DNA of 64,000 nt from Opitutia bacterium (GCA_016187925.1 JACPIS010000025.1:123531-187530), one strand, 5' to 3'; positions 1 to 10,152 are shown, numbered from the stretch's first letter. Numbers and translations: made by a program. Notes: generated from the sequence alone by a model not told the origin.

Positions 1-709
1 CGCCGCAATAACCAGCCTGCTTCTGATATCTTTGAACTGATCGATCGAGTCTGGTTTGGATTTAGAGCGAAACTACATGGGCACTGGTAGCCAGCCGCCC
101 ACGGATAACAAGGTGGCGTTCTGCCGATTCTGCGGGCAGCTTGAACTCCGATTTGGACGGCCCCCCGCCGCTTGCGTTCAGGGATGCCTTTGTGGCACGG
201 TGGGGCGGCGCACGGCCCGGCTCAGTCGGCCGCAGTATCCTACACCTACTTCCGAAATACCCTCGCATGGATTCTATGGAAGGGCTGTGTTCCTGACCGG
301 ACAGGGCACGAACGACCTGCTCCTGCGGGAGGACGGTTACATGTTGGTCCATCTCGTCTGGCCGCTGCAGCGATTCATTTGCTGTGGGTCTATACCTCGA
401 AGCTTGCTTCGGCTTGGTCGGCAGAACGGGATTGAGTGTGGATTGCATGGGGCTCGAGCGGGTTTGCCGAGGTCTTGTCAAATGCCCCGGAGCTTGCTTC
501 GGGGATTCTTTACTCGCTGTCCAGTTCCCTCCGAGGGAACTTCCCCAATACGTTCCAAGGGTTCCTGGAACGCAAAGGACCGGGCAGCCATTCGACGCGC
601 CGCCCAAGCGCGGCTTGCTCATGGCAGGCGGCCTTGGCCCGTTTGATCGTCCCAGGATCACCCAGGGATAGGCCGGGCGACAGCGGCGGTGACGGCGTGC
701 GGCGTCCCA

Positions 710-1135
710 TCACACCACGGCGTTGATGCCTCCGGATTTCGCGGCCTGTTTCACGAGCCTCATTGCAACGTCGAGCTTCAGGTCCTCGAGCTTCTTGAAG
801 TTGATGCAGCTGCGGCCGGTCTTCACTTTGCCGAGCTTTGCAGCATTCCGCTCGACGAGGTAGCCGTCCTTGTCGCCGACACAGATGTGGAGGGCGTAAC
901 CGCTTTTTCCCGCAGCGAGTCCGATCAGGAACCAGTCGCCCTCGCGGCCGCTGGCCGACTTGTAGTGATACTTCCCGTAGCCGATGACGGGCGACGGCCC
1001 CATGCCGGACATCATGACCGGCGCGAGCTTCGGCACGGCCTTGCGGATTGCCTTGTGCAGGATCGTCATCGTGACGCGGCGATCGGCGGGGAGGGCGGCA
1101 AGAAATCCGGCGAGAGTGGGAAGGGGTTTGGGCAT
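710..1135 (-). CDS. DUF1801-type small protein
   Basis: 141 aa ORF; N-terminal MTILHKAIRKAVPKLAPVMMSGMGPSPVIGYGKYHYKSASGREGDW resembles the DUF1801 family. Confidence 0.65.
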   Translation of the reverse strand: MPKPLPTLAGFLAALPADRRVTMTILHKAIRKAVPKLAPVMMSGMGPSPVIGYGKYHYKSASGREGDWFLIGLAAGKSGYALHICVGDKDGYLVERNAAKLGKVKTGRSCINFKKLEDLKLDVAMRLVKQAAKSGGINAVV

Positions 1136-1256
1136 GCGGCGAGGCTGTGCATCCGATGCGCCGCGGGCAAACTCGAACAGGCGGCGCGCGGGTACGGCGT
1201 CGGGGCGACACGGTGCGCGTCCGCAAGGTGTCGCCGCCCGGTCGATCCAGCCGAGA

Positions 1257-1649
1257 TCAGCGCGGCAGCTTGCCGGCCTTGCTCCGGCGCGCCTCGCTTT
1301 GGCGCACCATCTCGCTCAGGTCGGCGGCGGGACGGATCTCCCACGGGCCGAACGTCACCCCGGGATGCTTCGAGATCAACTCGACGGCGTGGTTCAGGTC
1401 GCGCGCTTCGAGGATCATGATGCCGCCAAGCTGTTCCTTGGTCTCGGCGTAGGGCCCGTCGGTCACCACGACGCGCCCGTTCGCGTGGCGCAGCGTCATC
1501 GCGGTGTTGGGCGGCTGCAGCGCTTCGCCGCCCTTGAAGTGACCGTTGGCGCGGAGCTGGTCGTCGTAGGTGAAGCAGCTGTCCATGTCCGTCTCCGTGA
1601 CGGAGGCCAACCTGTTGGGGTCGATGTAACCGAGGCAGATGTATTTCAT
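1257..1649 (-). CDS. YCII-related domain protein
   Basis: MKYICLGYIDP...VVTDGPYAETKEQLGGIMILEARDLNHAVELISKHP is typical of YCII/DGPF proteins; next to ECF sigma. Confidence 0.85.
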   Translation of the reverse strand: MKYICLGYIDPNRLASVTETDMDSCFTYDDQLRANGHFKGGEALQPPNTAMTLRHANGRVVVTDGPYAETKEQLGGIMILEARDLNHAVELISKHPGVTFGPWEIRPAADLSEMVRQSEARRSKAGKLPR

Positions 1650-1919
1650 AGGGATTTTGGGTGACGGGCCCGGAATTGGGCGCCGTTCATCAGCTGGTCG
1701 ATCCGCCGGCGCGCTTTTCGACGCGCGGCTGGAAAATATTTCAGTCAGGAAAACGCCGCTGAACCAACCCCTAATCCACGCTAATCAGGAGAGTGAGTTC
1801 GAGACGCAGAAAACGGACGCGCCACCTGAGCGGAGAAGCGCCCGCGCAGAAAGTTTCTTTGCTTCAACTTCATTAGCGCTGATTAGCGGAAATTAGCGGT
1901 TACTCGGCTGCTTCTAGGT

Positions 1920-3167
1920 TCAGGCGAGTTCGCGCAGCCGTTTTTCCAGAAAACGTATCTCCGGGTCGGATTTGGCCAGCGCGTGCGCCTGCTCGTAGGC
2001 GGCCCGGGCCTCGTCACGGCGCCCGAGCCGGCGGAGCAGGTCGGCGCGGGCCGAATGCGCGAGGTGGTAATCTCGCAGCTCGCCGCGCGCGAGCAGCGCA
2101 TCGATGAGGGTCAGCCCGGCGGCGGGACCTTCGTGCATCGCGACGGCTGCGGCGCGGTTGAGTTCGATGACCGGTGAGGGCTGCAGCGCCAGCAACGCGG
2201 CGTACAGCGCGCAAATCTGCCGCCAGTCGGTCGCCTCCGGCGTGCGCGCCTCGGCGTGGACGGCGGCGATGGCGGCTTGCAGCGTGTAGGAGCCGAAGCG
2301 CCGCGTGGCCAGGGCGCGCTCCACCAGCGCGACGCCCTCGCGGATGAAAGCGGGGTTCCATGCCGACCGGTCCTGTTGCTCAAGCAGCACGAGCCCGCCA
2401 TCGGCGCTGACGCGCGCTGCGCGGCGCGATTCGTGCAGCAGCATGAGCGCGAGCAGCCCGATAACCTCCGGTTCCGGCAGCAGCTCGAGCAACACGCGGC
2501 CGAGGCGGATGGCCTCGGTCGACAACTCCGCGCGCGTCAGCGAGGGACCCGACGACGCGGCGTAGCCTTCGTTGAAGAGCAGGTAGACTACGGTTAGCAC
2601 CGCGCCCAACCGCTCCGGCAGTTCCGCGGCCGCCGGCACCTGGTAAGGGATGCGTTCATCGCGGATCCTGGCCTTTGCGCGGACGATGCGCTGGGCGATC
2701 GTCGGCGCCGAGGTGAGAAAGGCGCGCGCAATCTCCTCGGTGGTCAGTCCGCAAACCGCGCGCAACGTGAGCGCCGCGCGGGCGTCGGGCGCCAGCGCGG
2801 GATGGCAGCAGGTGAAGATGAGCTTCAGTTGGTCGTCGGGCAGTTCGTCGCCGCCGGCGGGCGCGGCGGGTTCGCCGCCATGCAACGTCTCGGCGATGCG
2901 GTCCTGCGCCGCGTCGAACCGCGCGCGGCGGCGGATCGCGTCGATCGCCTTGAAGCGCGCGGTCGAGATCAGCCAGGCGCGGGGATTCGCGGGCGGGCCA
3001 TCCACGGGCCAGCGCTGCAGCGCGGCGTTGAACGCGTCGTGCATCGCATCCTCGGCCAGGTCGAAACCGCCGAGCAGACGGATGAGCGTCGCGAGGATGC
3101 GGCCCGATTCCGCCCGGAACAGGGCGTCGAGGCGGGTGCGAATCTCGTCCGCGGATGGCTTGGGCAT
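1920..3167 (-). CDS. RNA polymerase ECF-type sigma factor (YCII-associated class, DUF6596-like C-terminus)
   Basis: Sigma-70 region 2 (LIRLLGGFDLAEDAMHDAFNAALQRWP) and region 4 (LTLRAVCGLTTEEIARAFLTSAPTIAQRIVRAK); long C-terminal extension. Confidence 0.9.
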   Translation of the reverse strand: MPKPSADEIRTRLDALFRAESGRILATLIRLLGGFDLAEDAMHDAFNAALQRWPVDGPPANPRAWLISTARFKAIDAIRRRARFDAAQDRIAETLHGGEPAAPAGGDELPDDQLKLIFTCCHPALAPDARAALTLRAVCGLTTEEIARAFLTSAPTIAQRIVRAKARIRDERIPYQVPAAAELPERLGAVLTVVYLLFNEGYAASSGPSLTRAELSTEAIRLGRVLLELLPEPEVIGLLALMLLHESRRAARVSADGGLVLLEQQDRSAWNPAFIREGVALVERALATRRFGSYTLQAAIAAVHAEARTPEATDWRQICALYAALLALQPSPVIELNRAAAVAMHEGPAAGLTLIDALLARGELRDYHLAHSARADLLRRLGRRDEARAAYEQAHALAKSDPEIRFLEKRLRELA

Positions 3168-3322
3168 GCGGGGAAAGAGGAGAGGGGAAGCCGGCCGCCA
3201 GCAGCAAGAGTATTTGGGGCGGCGGACGCCGGACGTGCGCCCGGCGGAAAATCATCGCCGCCAGCGGGACGAACGCCTTGCATCGCCGCGTGGAGAATTC
3301 ACGCCTCGCCCCGTCAAACGCG

Positions 3323-5725
3323 GTGTTCACGCCACTCGTCCGGCCGCTCGCCGCTGCCGCGCTCCTGTTTGGAATTCATCTCGCCTTCGGCGCCGAAACG
3401 CCGCCTGCGCGCCCCGGCGCCTACGCCGGACATCACCGCGTCGAACGCAGCGTCGTGGTAGAAAGCGTCAGCGGGGCGCGGCTGCGTCTGACGCCCTACG
3501 GCGAACACATGCTGCGTGTCCAGGCCGTGCCGCGCGGCGCGGAGTTTTTGCCGGACGAGCATCTGCCGATGATCGAGCGGCATGATCTCGGTGGGGAGCT
3601 GGTCGTGACGGACGAGCCCGCTGCGCTGCACATCGCCACCCACGCGGCGGACGGCGTCGGAGTGACGTTGTCGAAAGCGAACCTCACCGCGCGCTGGCAG
3701 TGCAACGGCAGCGCGGCACCGCAACTGGTCGAGGCGGGCGGGATCACCTGGGAGGAGCGGTCGGTCCGCCTCGAATTCGCGCCGGACGCCGCCGAGCATT
3801 TCGCCGGGCTGGGCCATGGTTTCTACGGTCGCGACGCCGCGCCGCTGGATTTGCGCGGCCGGACGATCTCGCGCTCGTACGGCTTCCAGGCGTCGCTCAT
3901 CGCGCCGTGGTTTATCTCCAGCAAGGGCTACGGGTTTTTTCTGAATTGCGCGTTTCCGCATCGCTTCCGCTTCGACGCCGGCGGGCACTTCGATGTGGAG
4001 ATCACCGGCACTGATCTCGGTGCGCAGCTCGACTACGTGGTCGCTGCGGGGCGGACGCCGCTGGAGCTGATTGCGCGCTACACGGAGCTGACCGGCCGGC
4101 CGCGGTTGCCGCGCCGCGCGATGTTCGGCCTGCAGGTGACCGACAAGCACCGCGAGGCGGAGAGCCTCGCGCAAGGCATGACGTGGTGGTTCGATAATTT
4201 CCCCAAGCTGCGCGCCGCGGGCATTCCGGTCGACGCGATCATCATGGACAACACCTGGCGCGCGGGCGGTGGCACGTGGCAGGACTCCATTTTCGCATTC
4301 GACCCCAAGCGCTATCCGGACCCGAAGGCGTTTCGCGCGTGGGCCGAGCGGATGGGCGTGATCGTCGATCTCGATTTCAACGGCCCGATGTACATGCAGA
4401 GCGAGGGTTGGAAACCGGAGTACGGCGTGCGCGGCGGCCAGTTGAAGGACGGGCGGCCGTTCTATCTGCCCAATTTTTTCCGGACCGATACCAACGACTG
4501 GCTGTGGGGGCTGATGTGGCGCAACGCGCTCGACCCGCGGCTCGGTTATCCCGGCGACATGCTGTGGATGGACGAGACCGACCAGGCCAACGTCGCCGAC
4601 GAGCGCGCACCGTTCCATGCCGGGCGTCCGTGGCTGGAGCTGAAAAGCCTGTACGCGCTCGCGGGTGCCAAGGCGCTCGTCGAGCGTTGGGACCGGGATT
4701 TCGCCGGCGCGAAGCGGCCTTACTTCTGGTTCCGCTCGGCGACGAGCGGGCTGCAACGCTACGCGGTCTACTGGTCGGGCGACATCGAGGGCGACGAGGC
4801 GGACCAGTCGGCGCAAATCCCCGCGATGCTTTCCGCGGGCATCTGCGGCCTGCCGTATTTCAGTTATGATGCCGGCGGCTGGCAGTCGACCGACGAGCCG
4901 ATTTACCGGCGCTACGGGATCGTGACCGGCAGCCTGAGCCCGGTGTGGCGGACGCACGGCATCAAGGGCCCGCGCTGGCCGACCGATTACGGCGCGGACG
5001 TCGTCGCGCTCGCGCAGCGTTACGCGGGGCTGCGCTACCGGCTCTTCCCGTATCTCTACAGCCTCGCGCGGCAGGCCACGCGCGACGGTACGCCGATGGC
5101 GCGCGCGCTGTTCCTCGACTCGCCCGGCGAACCGGAGGCGTGGCGGCGCGATTACCAGTATCGTTTCGGTCCATCGCTCCTCGTGGCCCCGCCGGTCGAG
5201 AGCCGCCGGGATGTCTGGCTGCCGTCCGGCGCTTGGTTCAACTGGTGGAGCGGGGCGCGGGCGGAAGGCGGCCAGACGGTCGCGGCTCCGGCCGGCGACG
5301 AGGCGGCGGTTTACGTCCGCGCCGGTGCGGTCATCCCCATGGGCGAATTTGCGCTCAGCTCGCAGTTCATTCCGGCGGACCGCCTGGAAGTGCACGTCTG
5401 GTGCGGGGCCAGCGGCGCGTTCGAACTCTACGAGGATGACGGCACGACCGAGCGTTACCGCGCCGGCGAATTTTCCGTCACGCCGCTGACGTGGGACGAC
5501 GCCGCTGGGGCGTTGCGCATCGGCGCGCGCGAAGGGAGTTGGCCCGGCGCTCCCGCGCAACGCCACTGGAGCGTCGTGCTGCACGGACTCAGCGGTCCGC
5601 GCCGCGCGGTCATCGACGGCCAACCGGCAACCGATGTGCGTTGGGATGCCGCCCGACACACCCTGTCTATCGCATTGCTCGAGCGCCGAGGAGCGGTTGG
5701 GGTCGAAATGCGCTTGGTGCGCTAA
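3323..5725 (+). CDS. GH31 family glycosidase (alpha-glucosidase/xylosidase-like), probably secreted
   Basis: ORF open from 3155; likely GTG start near 3323 before a signal-peptide-like stretch. GH31-like segments GYPGDMLWMDETDQ and YFWFRSATSGLQRYAVYWSGDIEGD. Confidence 0.85.
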   Translation: MFTPLVRPLAAAALLFGIHLAFGAETPPARPGAYAGHHRVERSVVVESVSGARLRLTPYGEHMLRVQAVPRGAEFLPDEHLPMIERHDLGGELVVTDEPAALHIATHAADGVGVTLSKANLTARWQCNGSAAPQLVEAGGITWEERSVRLEFAPDAAEHFAGLGHGFYGRDAAPLDLRGRTISRSYGFQASLIAPWFISSKGYGFFLNCAFPHRFRFDAGGHFDVEITGTDLGAQLDYVVAAGRTPLELIARYTELTGRPRLPRRAMFGLQVTDKHREAESLAQGMTWWFDNFPKLRAAGIPVDAIIMDNTWRAGGGTWQDSIFAFDPKRYPDPKAFRAWAERMGVIVDLDFNGPMYMQSEGWKPEYGVRGGQLKDGRPFYLPNFFRTDTNDWLWGLMWRNALDPRLGYPGDMLWMDETDQANVADERAPFHAGRPWLELKSLYALAGAKALVERWDRDFAGAKRPYFWFRSATSGLQRYAVYWSGDIEGDEADQSAQIPAMLSAGICGLPYFSYDAGGWQSTDEPIYRRYGIVTGSLSPVWRTHGIKGPRWPTDYGADVVALAQRYAGLRYRLFPYLYSLARQATRDGTPMARALFLDSPGEPEAWRRDYQYRFGPSLLVAPPVESRRDVWLPSGAWFNWWSGARAEGGQTVAAPAGDEAAVYVRAGAVIPMGEFALSSQFIPADRLEVHVWCGASGAFELYEDDGTTERYRAGEFSVTPLTWDDAAGALRIGAREGSWPGAPAQRHWSVVLHGLSGPRRAVIDGQPATDVRWDAARHTLSIALLERRGAVGVEMRLVR

Positions 5726-5729
5726 GATC

Positions 5730-6479
5730 ATGCTTTTTCTGAATAAACTCCTGCCAGTCTTCGTGCTGCCGTTCGGTTGGGTCTTGTTGCTGCTGGTCTT
5801 CGCCCTCTGGCGGAAGAAGCGCTGGCCGGTGGTCGCGGCGCTGGCCGTGCTGGTGTTCTTCAGTCTGCCGGTCGTGGCCAGCCGGTTGGTCGGGATGCTC
5901 GAGTCGGCCTACCCGGCGCGGAGAATCGCCGAGGCCGGTCCGGCGGATGCCGTGGTCGTGCTCGGTGGCGTGTTGGGACCCAAGACCGGCCCGGGCTACG
6001 TGACCAATTGGACGGAGGTTTCCGAGCGCTTCGATGCCGGGCTGGCGCTGCTGGCCGCGCAGCAGGCGGACTGGCTCGTGTTCACCGGGGCGCGCATTCC
6101 GTGGGAAGGGCGCGAGACGCTCGAAGGCGACGATTTGAAGACGCTCGCATTGCAACACGGCGCGCCCGCGGAGCGCGTGCTGGTCACACGCGAGGTCGGC
6201 AACACCTGGGACGAGGCGCGCGCGATCGCCGAGCTGGCGAAGCAACGCGGTTGGAGGAAAGTCATCGTCGTCACGACCGCATGGCACATGCCGCGGGCGG
6301 CGCGGCTCTTCCGCGCGGCGAAGGTGCCGTTCACGCCGTTCCCGGTCGATTTCCGCCGCGACAAGTCGCGGGTTTTGTCCGCGGCGGAATTCATTCCCAA
6401 GGCCGAGGCGTTCCAGATGAGCGAAACCGCGCTGCGCGAGTGCTACGGCTACGCGTTCTACGCGCTGACCGGGCGCTGA
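5730..6479 (+). CDS. YdcF/DUF218 family membrane-associated protein
   Basis: N-terminal TM helices then DAVVVLGG...RAIAELAKQRGWRKVIVVTTAWHMPRAARLFRAA. Confidence 0.88.
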   Translation: MLFLNKLLPVFVLPFGWVLLLLVFALWRKKRWPVVAALAVLVFFSLPVVASRLVGMLESAYPARRIAEAGPADAVVVLGGVLGPKTGPGYVTNWTEVSERFDAGLALLAAQQADWLVFTGARIPWEGRETLEGDDLKTLALQHGAPAERVLVTREVGNTWDEARAIAELAKQRGWRKVIVVTTAWHMPRAARLFRAAKVPFTPFPVDFRRDKSRVLSAAEFIPKAEAFQMSETALRECYGYAFYALTGR

Positions 6480-6485
6480 GCGCGT

Positions 6486-7088
6486 TCAGGCCTGGCCGCG
6501 CCGGAAGCGCTCGTAATCGGCGGGCGTGTCCAGGTCGGCTGACGTAGCCAGCGGCACCGCCGCGACAGATTCGGGATGAGCCTGCAGCAACGCCCGCGCC
6601 CCCGCGTCGCCGTGCAGTTCGAGCAGCCGGGGAAACCACGCGGCCGCGAACAGCACGGGCGGACGCAGCACGCCGTTCGCCGCGGAGGCGACGATGGGTT
6701 TGCCGGTGGCGCAGCGCGTTTCGATCAGGCTGGCCAGATGCGTGGCGGGAAAATCCGGCTGGTCGGCGAGGGCGATGATGACGCCGTCCGGCGTCGATTG
6801 TTGCGCGGCGAGCGCGTGCAGGCCGGTGCGAATCGACGAACCCATGCCCTCCGCCCAGCGCTCGTTGACGGCCACCCGCACGGCCAGTCCGGCGAGGCAG
6901 GGAGAAATTTCTTTCGCGTGCGCGCCCAGCACCACGATCACGGGCGAGACGGGCGCGGCTAGTGCGATCTCCGCGACGTGTCGCAGCAGCGGCCGGCCGC
7001 CGACGGGCAGCAGCTGCTTCGGCCGGCCCATCCGCCGCGATTCACCCGCGGCGAGCAGAAGGAGCGCGCAGGAAAATTGCTCAGCCAT
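6486..7088 (-). CDS. MocA-like molybdenum cofactor nucleotidyltransferase
   Basis: MAEQFSCALLLLAAGESRRMGRPKQLLPVGGRPLLRH nucleotidyltransferase signature; overlaps xdhC-like gene. Confidence 0.85.
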   Translation of the reverse strand: MAEQFSCALLLLAAGESRRMGRPKQLLPVGGRPLLRHVAEIALAAPVSPVIVVLGAHAKEISPCLAGLAVRVAVNERWAEGMGSSIRTGLHALAAQQSTPDGVIIALADQPDFPATHLASLIETRCATGKPIVASAANGVLRPPVLFAAAWFPRLLELHGDAGARALLQAHPESVAAVPLATSADLDTPADYERFRRGQA

Positions 7089-8073
7089 GGATGGGACCCG
7101 GGCGGTCGCGCAGATGTCCCGGCAACCGGTTTTCGCGCCGGCAATGCATCTCGGCCAGGATGGAAAGCGCCACTTCCTCCGGCGTGCGTCCGCCCAGATC
7201 AAGGCCGACCGGCGCGTGCAGCCGCGCGCGCATGGCGTCGACGACGACGAGTCCGTTCCGCTGCAGCTCGGCCAACAGGCGGTCGGTGCGTTTGCGCGGA
7301 CCGAGCACGCCGAGGTAGGGCAGGGGCAGGGGCAACAGGGCGCGCAACAGCAACAGGTCGTCGCTGTAGCGGTGCGTCATCATCACAGCAAAGCTGCGCG
7401 CGTCGAGCGGCAGCACGTCGGTCAGTTGCGCGGCCGGTGCTGCCACCACGGCATCGGCCAGCGGAAAGCGCGCCGCCATGGCGTAGGCCGGCCGGCTGTC
7501 GGCCACGGTGACGTGCCAGCCGGTGTCCTTGGCCAGACGCACCAGCGTTTGCGCATCGTCGCCCGCGCCGAAGATGAACACGGCTGGCGGCGCAAAGATG
7601 GTTTCCCGAAAAACTGCCCCGTCGGACGGCGTTGGTTCACCTGCGGCCAATTGCGTGCCGGTGGGCTGGTCGCCGCCGTGGACGACGACCAGCGCGGTGT
7701 CGCGTCGGGCGCGGAGATTTTCGGCGAGTACCTTGATCCACGGCGGGCGGATCACCGGAATCGGTTCGAGAAAGATTCGCACCACGCCCTGGCAGCCGGT
7801 GCCGACGCCCCAGACGAGGTCGTTTTCCGCGGTGGTGTCGTAGGTCGCCAGCTCGGGTCGGCCAGTGGCGAGCACGCGTTGCGCGCGCAGCACCACATCG
7901 TCCTCGAGGCAGCCGCCGCTGATCGAGCCGAGCCGCGTGCCGTCGGCGAGCAACAACAGCCGCGCGCCGGGCCGGCGGTAGGACGAACCCTCGACGCCCA
8001 CCAGCGTGGCGAGCGCGGCTGGTTGGCCGGGCGCGGCGGCCAGCGCGGCAAGGATGCGGGAAAGCTCAGGCAT
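7081..8073 (-). CDS. XdhC/CoxI family protein
   Basis: LATLVGVEGSSYRRPGARLLLLADGTRLGSISGGCLEDDV and Rossmann segment VFIFGAGDDAQTLVRLAKDTGWHVTVADSR. Confidence 0.9.
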   Translation of the reverse strand: MPELSRILAALAAAPGQPAALATLVGVEGSSYRRPGARLLLLADGTRLGSISGGCLEDDVVLRAQRVLATGRPELATYDTTAENDLVWGVGTGCQGVVRIFLEPIPVIRPPWIKVLAENLRARRDTALVVVHGGDQPTGTQLAAGEPTPSDGAVFRETIFAPPAVFIFGAGDDAQTLVRLAKDTGWHVTVADSRPAYAMAARFPLADAVVAAPAAQLTDVLPLDARSFAVMMTHRYSDDLLLLRALLPLPLPYLGVLGPRKRTDRLLAELQRNGLVVVDAMRARLHAPVGLDLGGRTPEEVALSILAEMHCRRENRLPGHLRDRPGPIHG

Positions 8074-8098
8074 GGGAGGGAGAAGAGTTGGGGAACCA

Positions 8099-8314
8099 CT
8101 AGTGAGATTTCTCAGAGAGAAATCTTACAGAGTCCCCTTCGGCTGATCGCCTGCGGAGTTGAAATTGGGGCGCCGCTGATTGCGGCGCAGACCGGCCTGC
8201 GATAAGCCGGCCCCAAAACTGATGGCGCAGCCGATCAGGCGAAGCTACCGGCGTAAAGTTCCGGCCATGGTCGGAACTCACTAGCGGTTCAACGTCTCGG
8301 TTCTTGGGTCGCAT
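8099..8314. repeat. Structured inter-gene palindromic element between the MoaE-MoeB fusion gene and xdhC
   Basis: Outer arms ACTAGTGAG/CTCACTAG, GATTTCTC-aga-GAGAAATC, CTTCGGCTGATCGCCTGC with near-complement GCAGCCGATCAGGCGAAG, CCGGC...GCCGG; open in one frame on - strand. Confidence 0.5.
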
Positions 8315-8315
8315 T

Positions 8316-9779
8316 TCAAGACTTGGTCAGGGCGAAGACTTGGTCTGCGCCCTCGGTGCGGAAGAGACGGGCGAGGGCGGCGCTGCGCACGCCGTAGCGA
8401 CAGGTGAGCACGAGCGGGCCGGCCGCAGCAAGCTCGCGCAACCGGCTCAGGTCGAGTGCGGGCACCGCGGTCGCTCCGCTCGGGGCCGCCTCGCCCGGTT
8501 CGGTCAGATAAACCGTCCGGGCCTTCGATCCCAGCGCGGCTGCACCGGCACGATCGAGAAAGGGCGAAGTATCGCTGGCCGCGACGGGGTTCGACGTCTT
8601 GAGCTGATCGAGCCGCGCGCAAACCGGGCAATCGGGCCGTGCCGCGCGGGCGACGGCCAGCATCGAACCATCGAGCAGGTTGACGAGATGTGTCTGGCGC
8701 GGGGCGTCGCCTTCGCGGCCGAGCAGGAGCTTCAGCGCCTCGGCGGCCTGCATCACGCCCAGCACACCGACCGCGGGACCGAAGACCGGTGCGCCGGCGC
8801 AGTTGCCGGCGGTGTCGAGCTCCGCGACGCTGCGCCCCGGCCACTGGCAGTGGAGGCAGCCGCCTTCGCCGCGCCGGAAAACATCCAGCGTGCCCTCGAA
8901 GCGGTGCACGGCCGCTGAGACGAGCGGCACGCCGAGTGCGAGGCAGGCGTCATGCACAAGGAAACGCGTGGCGAAATTATCGGTGCCGTCGAGCACCACG
9001 TCGTGTCCGGCGACGAACGCCCGGGCGTTGCGCGCGGTGAACTCCGTCTCGTGCGCCGTGATCTCGACCGCCGGATTGTGCGCGCGCAGGCGAGCCGCCG
9101 CGGCCAGCACCTTGGGCGCGCCGACTTCGGCGGCGGTGAAAAGAATCTGCCGGTGCAGATTGGAGAGTTCGACCTTGCCGCTGTCGACCAGCGTCAGCCG
9201 GCCTACGCCGGCGCCGGCGAGATAAAGCGCCGCCGGACAACCAAGCCCGCCCACACCGACCACGAGCACGCGCGCGGCGGCGAGCTTCGCCTGCCCCTGT
9301 GCCCCGACCTCGGGCAGCGCGATCTGGCGGGCGTGATATTCGGCGGAGGCACTCGCGGGTTTAGCCTCCGTCGTGCAGTTCACCCACTCGGCGGCGCCGT
9401 CGGGGTGGTGCTCTTTTTTCCAGATGGGCAGCCGGCGCTTGAGCTCCTCGATGACGTGGCGGCACGCGGCGAAGCCGGCCTGCCGGTGCGGGGAGGTCAC
9501 GCCGATCCACACCGCCACCTCGCCGATGCGGAGCGTGCCGGTGCGGTGCACGCAGAGCACGCGCGCCCCCGGATAAAGTCGCTCACTCTCGGTGACGATG
9601 GCTGCGCCCTCGGCGAGCGCGAGTTCATCGAAGGCCTCGTATTCGAGCTGCGTGACCGGCCGGCCGAGATGGTGGTCGCGCACCCGGCCCTCGAAGACGA
9701 CGAGCGCGCCGGCGTCGGGCCGGTCGAGCCGGGCGCGCAGCGCGGTGTCATCGAAGGGAGCGGCGGTGAGTTCGAACAT
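8316..9779 (-). CDS. Three-domain fusion: MoaE + MoeB/ThiF-type adenylyltransferase + C-terminal rhodanese-like domain
   Basis: MoaE: VVFEGRVRDHHLGRPVTQLEYEAF...WKKEHHPDG; ThiF: RVLVVGVGGLGCPAALYLAGAGVGRLTLVDSGKVELSNLHRQILF...GTDNFATRFLVHDACL; rhodanese: LVLTCRYGVRSAALARLF. Confidence 0.9.
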   Translation of the reverse strand: MFELTAAPFDDTALRARLDRPDAGALVVFEGRVRDHHLGRPVTQLEYEAFDELALAEGAAIVTESERLYPGARVLCVHRTGTLRIGEVAVWIGVTSPHRQAGFAACRHVIEELKRRLPIWKKEHHPDGAAEWVNCTTEAKPASASAEYHARQIALPEVGAQGQAKLAAARVLVVGVGGLGCPAALYLAGAGVGRLTLVDSGKVELSNLHRQILFTAAEVGAPKVLAAAARLRAHNPAVEITAHETEFTARNARAFVAGHDVVLDGTDNFATRFLVHDACLALGVPLVSAAVHRFEGTLDVFRRGEGGCLHCQWPGRSVAELDTAGNCAGAPVFGPAVGVLGVMQAAEALKLLLGREGDAPRQTHLVNLLDGSMLAVARAARPDCPVCARLDQLKTSNPVAASDTSPFLDRAGAAALGSKARTVYLTEPGEAAPSGATAVPALDLSRLRELAAAGPLVLTCRYGVRSAALARLFRTEGADQVFALTKS

Positions 9780-9900
9780 GAGCGGATTAGTTGAGAGTTG
9801 AGCGATGAGAGTTGAGAGATCGGAAAGGCGCGATGTTCGTCGCTGATGATTTTGGCTTGGCTCTCAACCATCAACTCTCAGCTCTCAACTGGGCCGCGTC

Positions 9901-10152
9901 TCAGCCTCCGGCGACGGGCGGGATGAACACCACGCGGTCGCCCGCGGCGAGCGGCGTGGACATGTCGGCGTAGCGCTCATTGACGGACACGCGGAGCAGC
10001 GTGGCGGGGAAAGTCAGCGCGTGGCGCGTCTGCAGCTCGGCGTAGAGCGCAGCCGGCGTCGGCGCGGCGCTCTCGACGTCCACGGCGGAGCAGCCGGCCT
10101 GCTCGCGCAGGATGGCGAAGAAACGGACATGGAACTGACGGGAAGGCGACAT
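9901..10152 (-). CDS. moaD: Molybdopterin synthase sulfur carrier subunit
   Basis: Small ubiquitin-like protein ending PPVAGG; between moaA and MoaE fusion. Confidence 0.9.
   Translation of the reverse strand: MSPSRQFHVRFFAILREQAGCSAVDVESAAPTPAALYAELQTRHALTFPATLLRVSVNERYADMSTPLAAGDRVVFIPPVAGG

Noticed and set aside
62-661. ORFs on both strands in the first 0.7 kb as genes
   Set aside because: No recognisable domain, overlapping frames on both strands, irregular composition; left unannotated.
3314-5731. 805-aa antisense ORF over the GH31 gene
   Set aside because: Sense strand has clear GH31 motifs; the antisense product has none.
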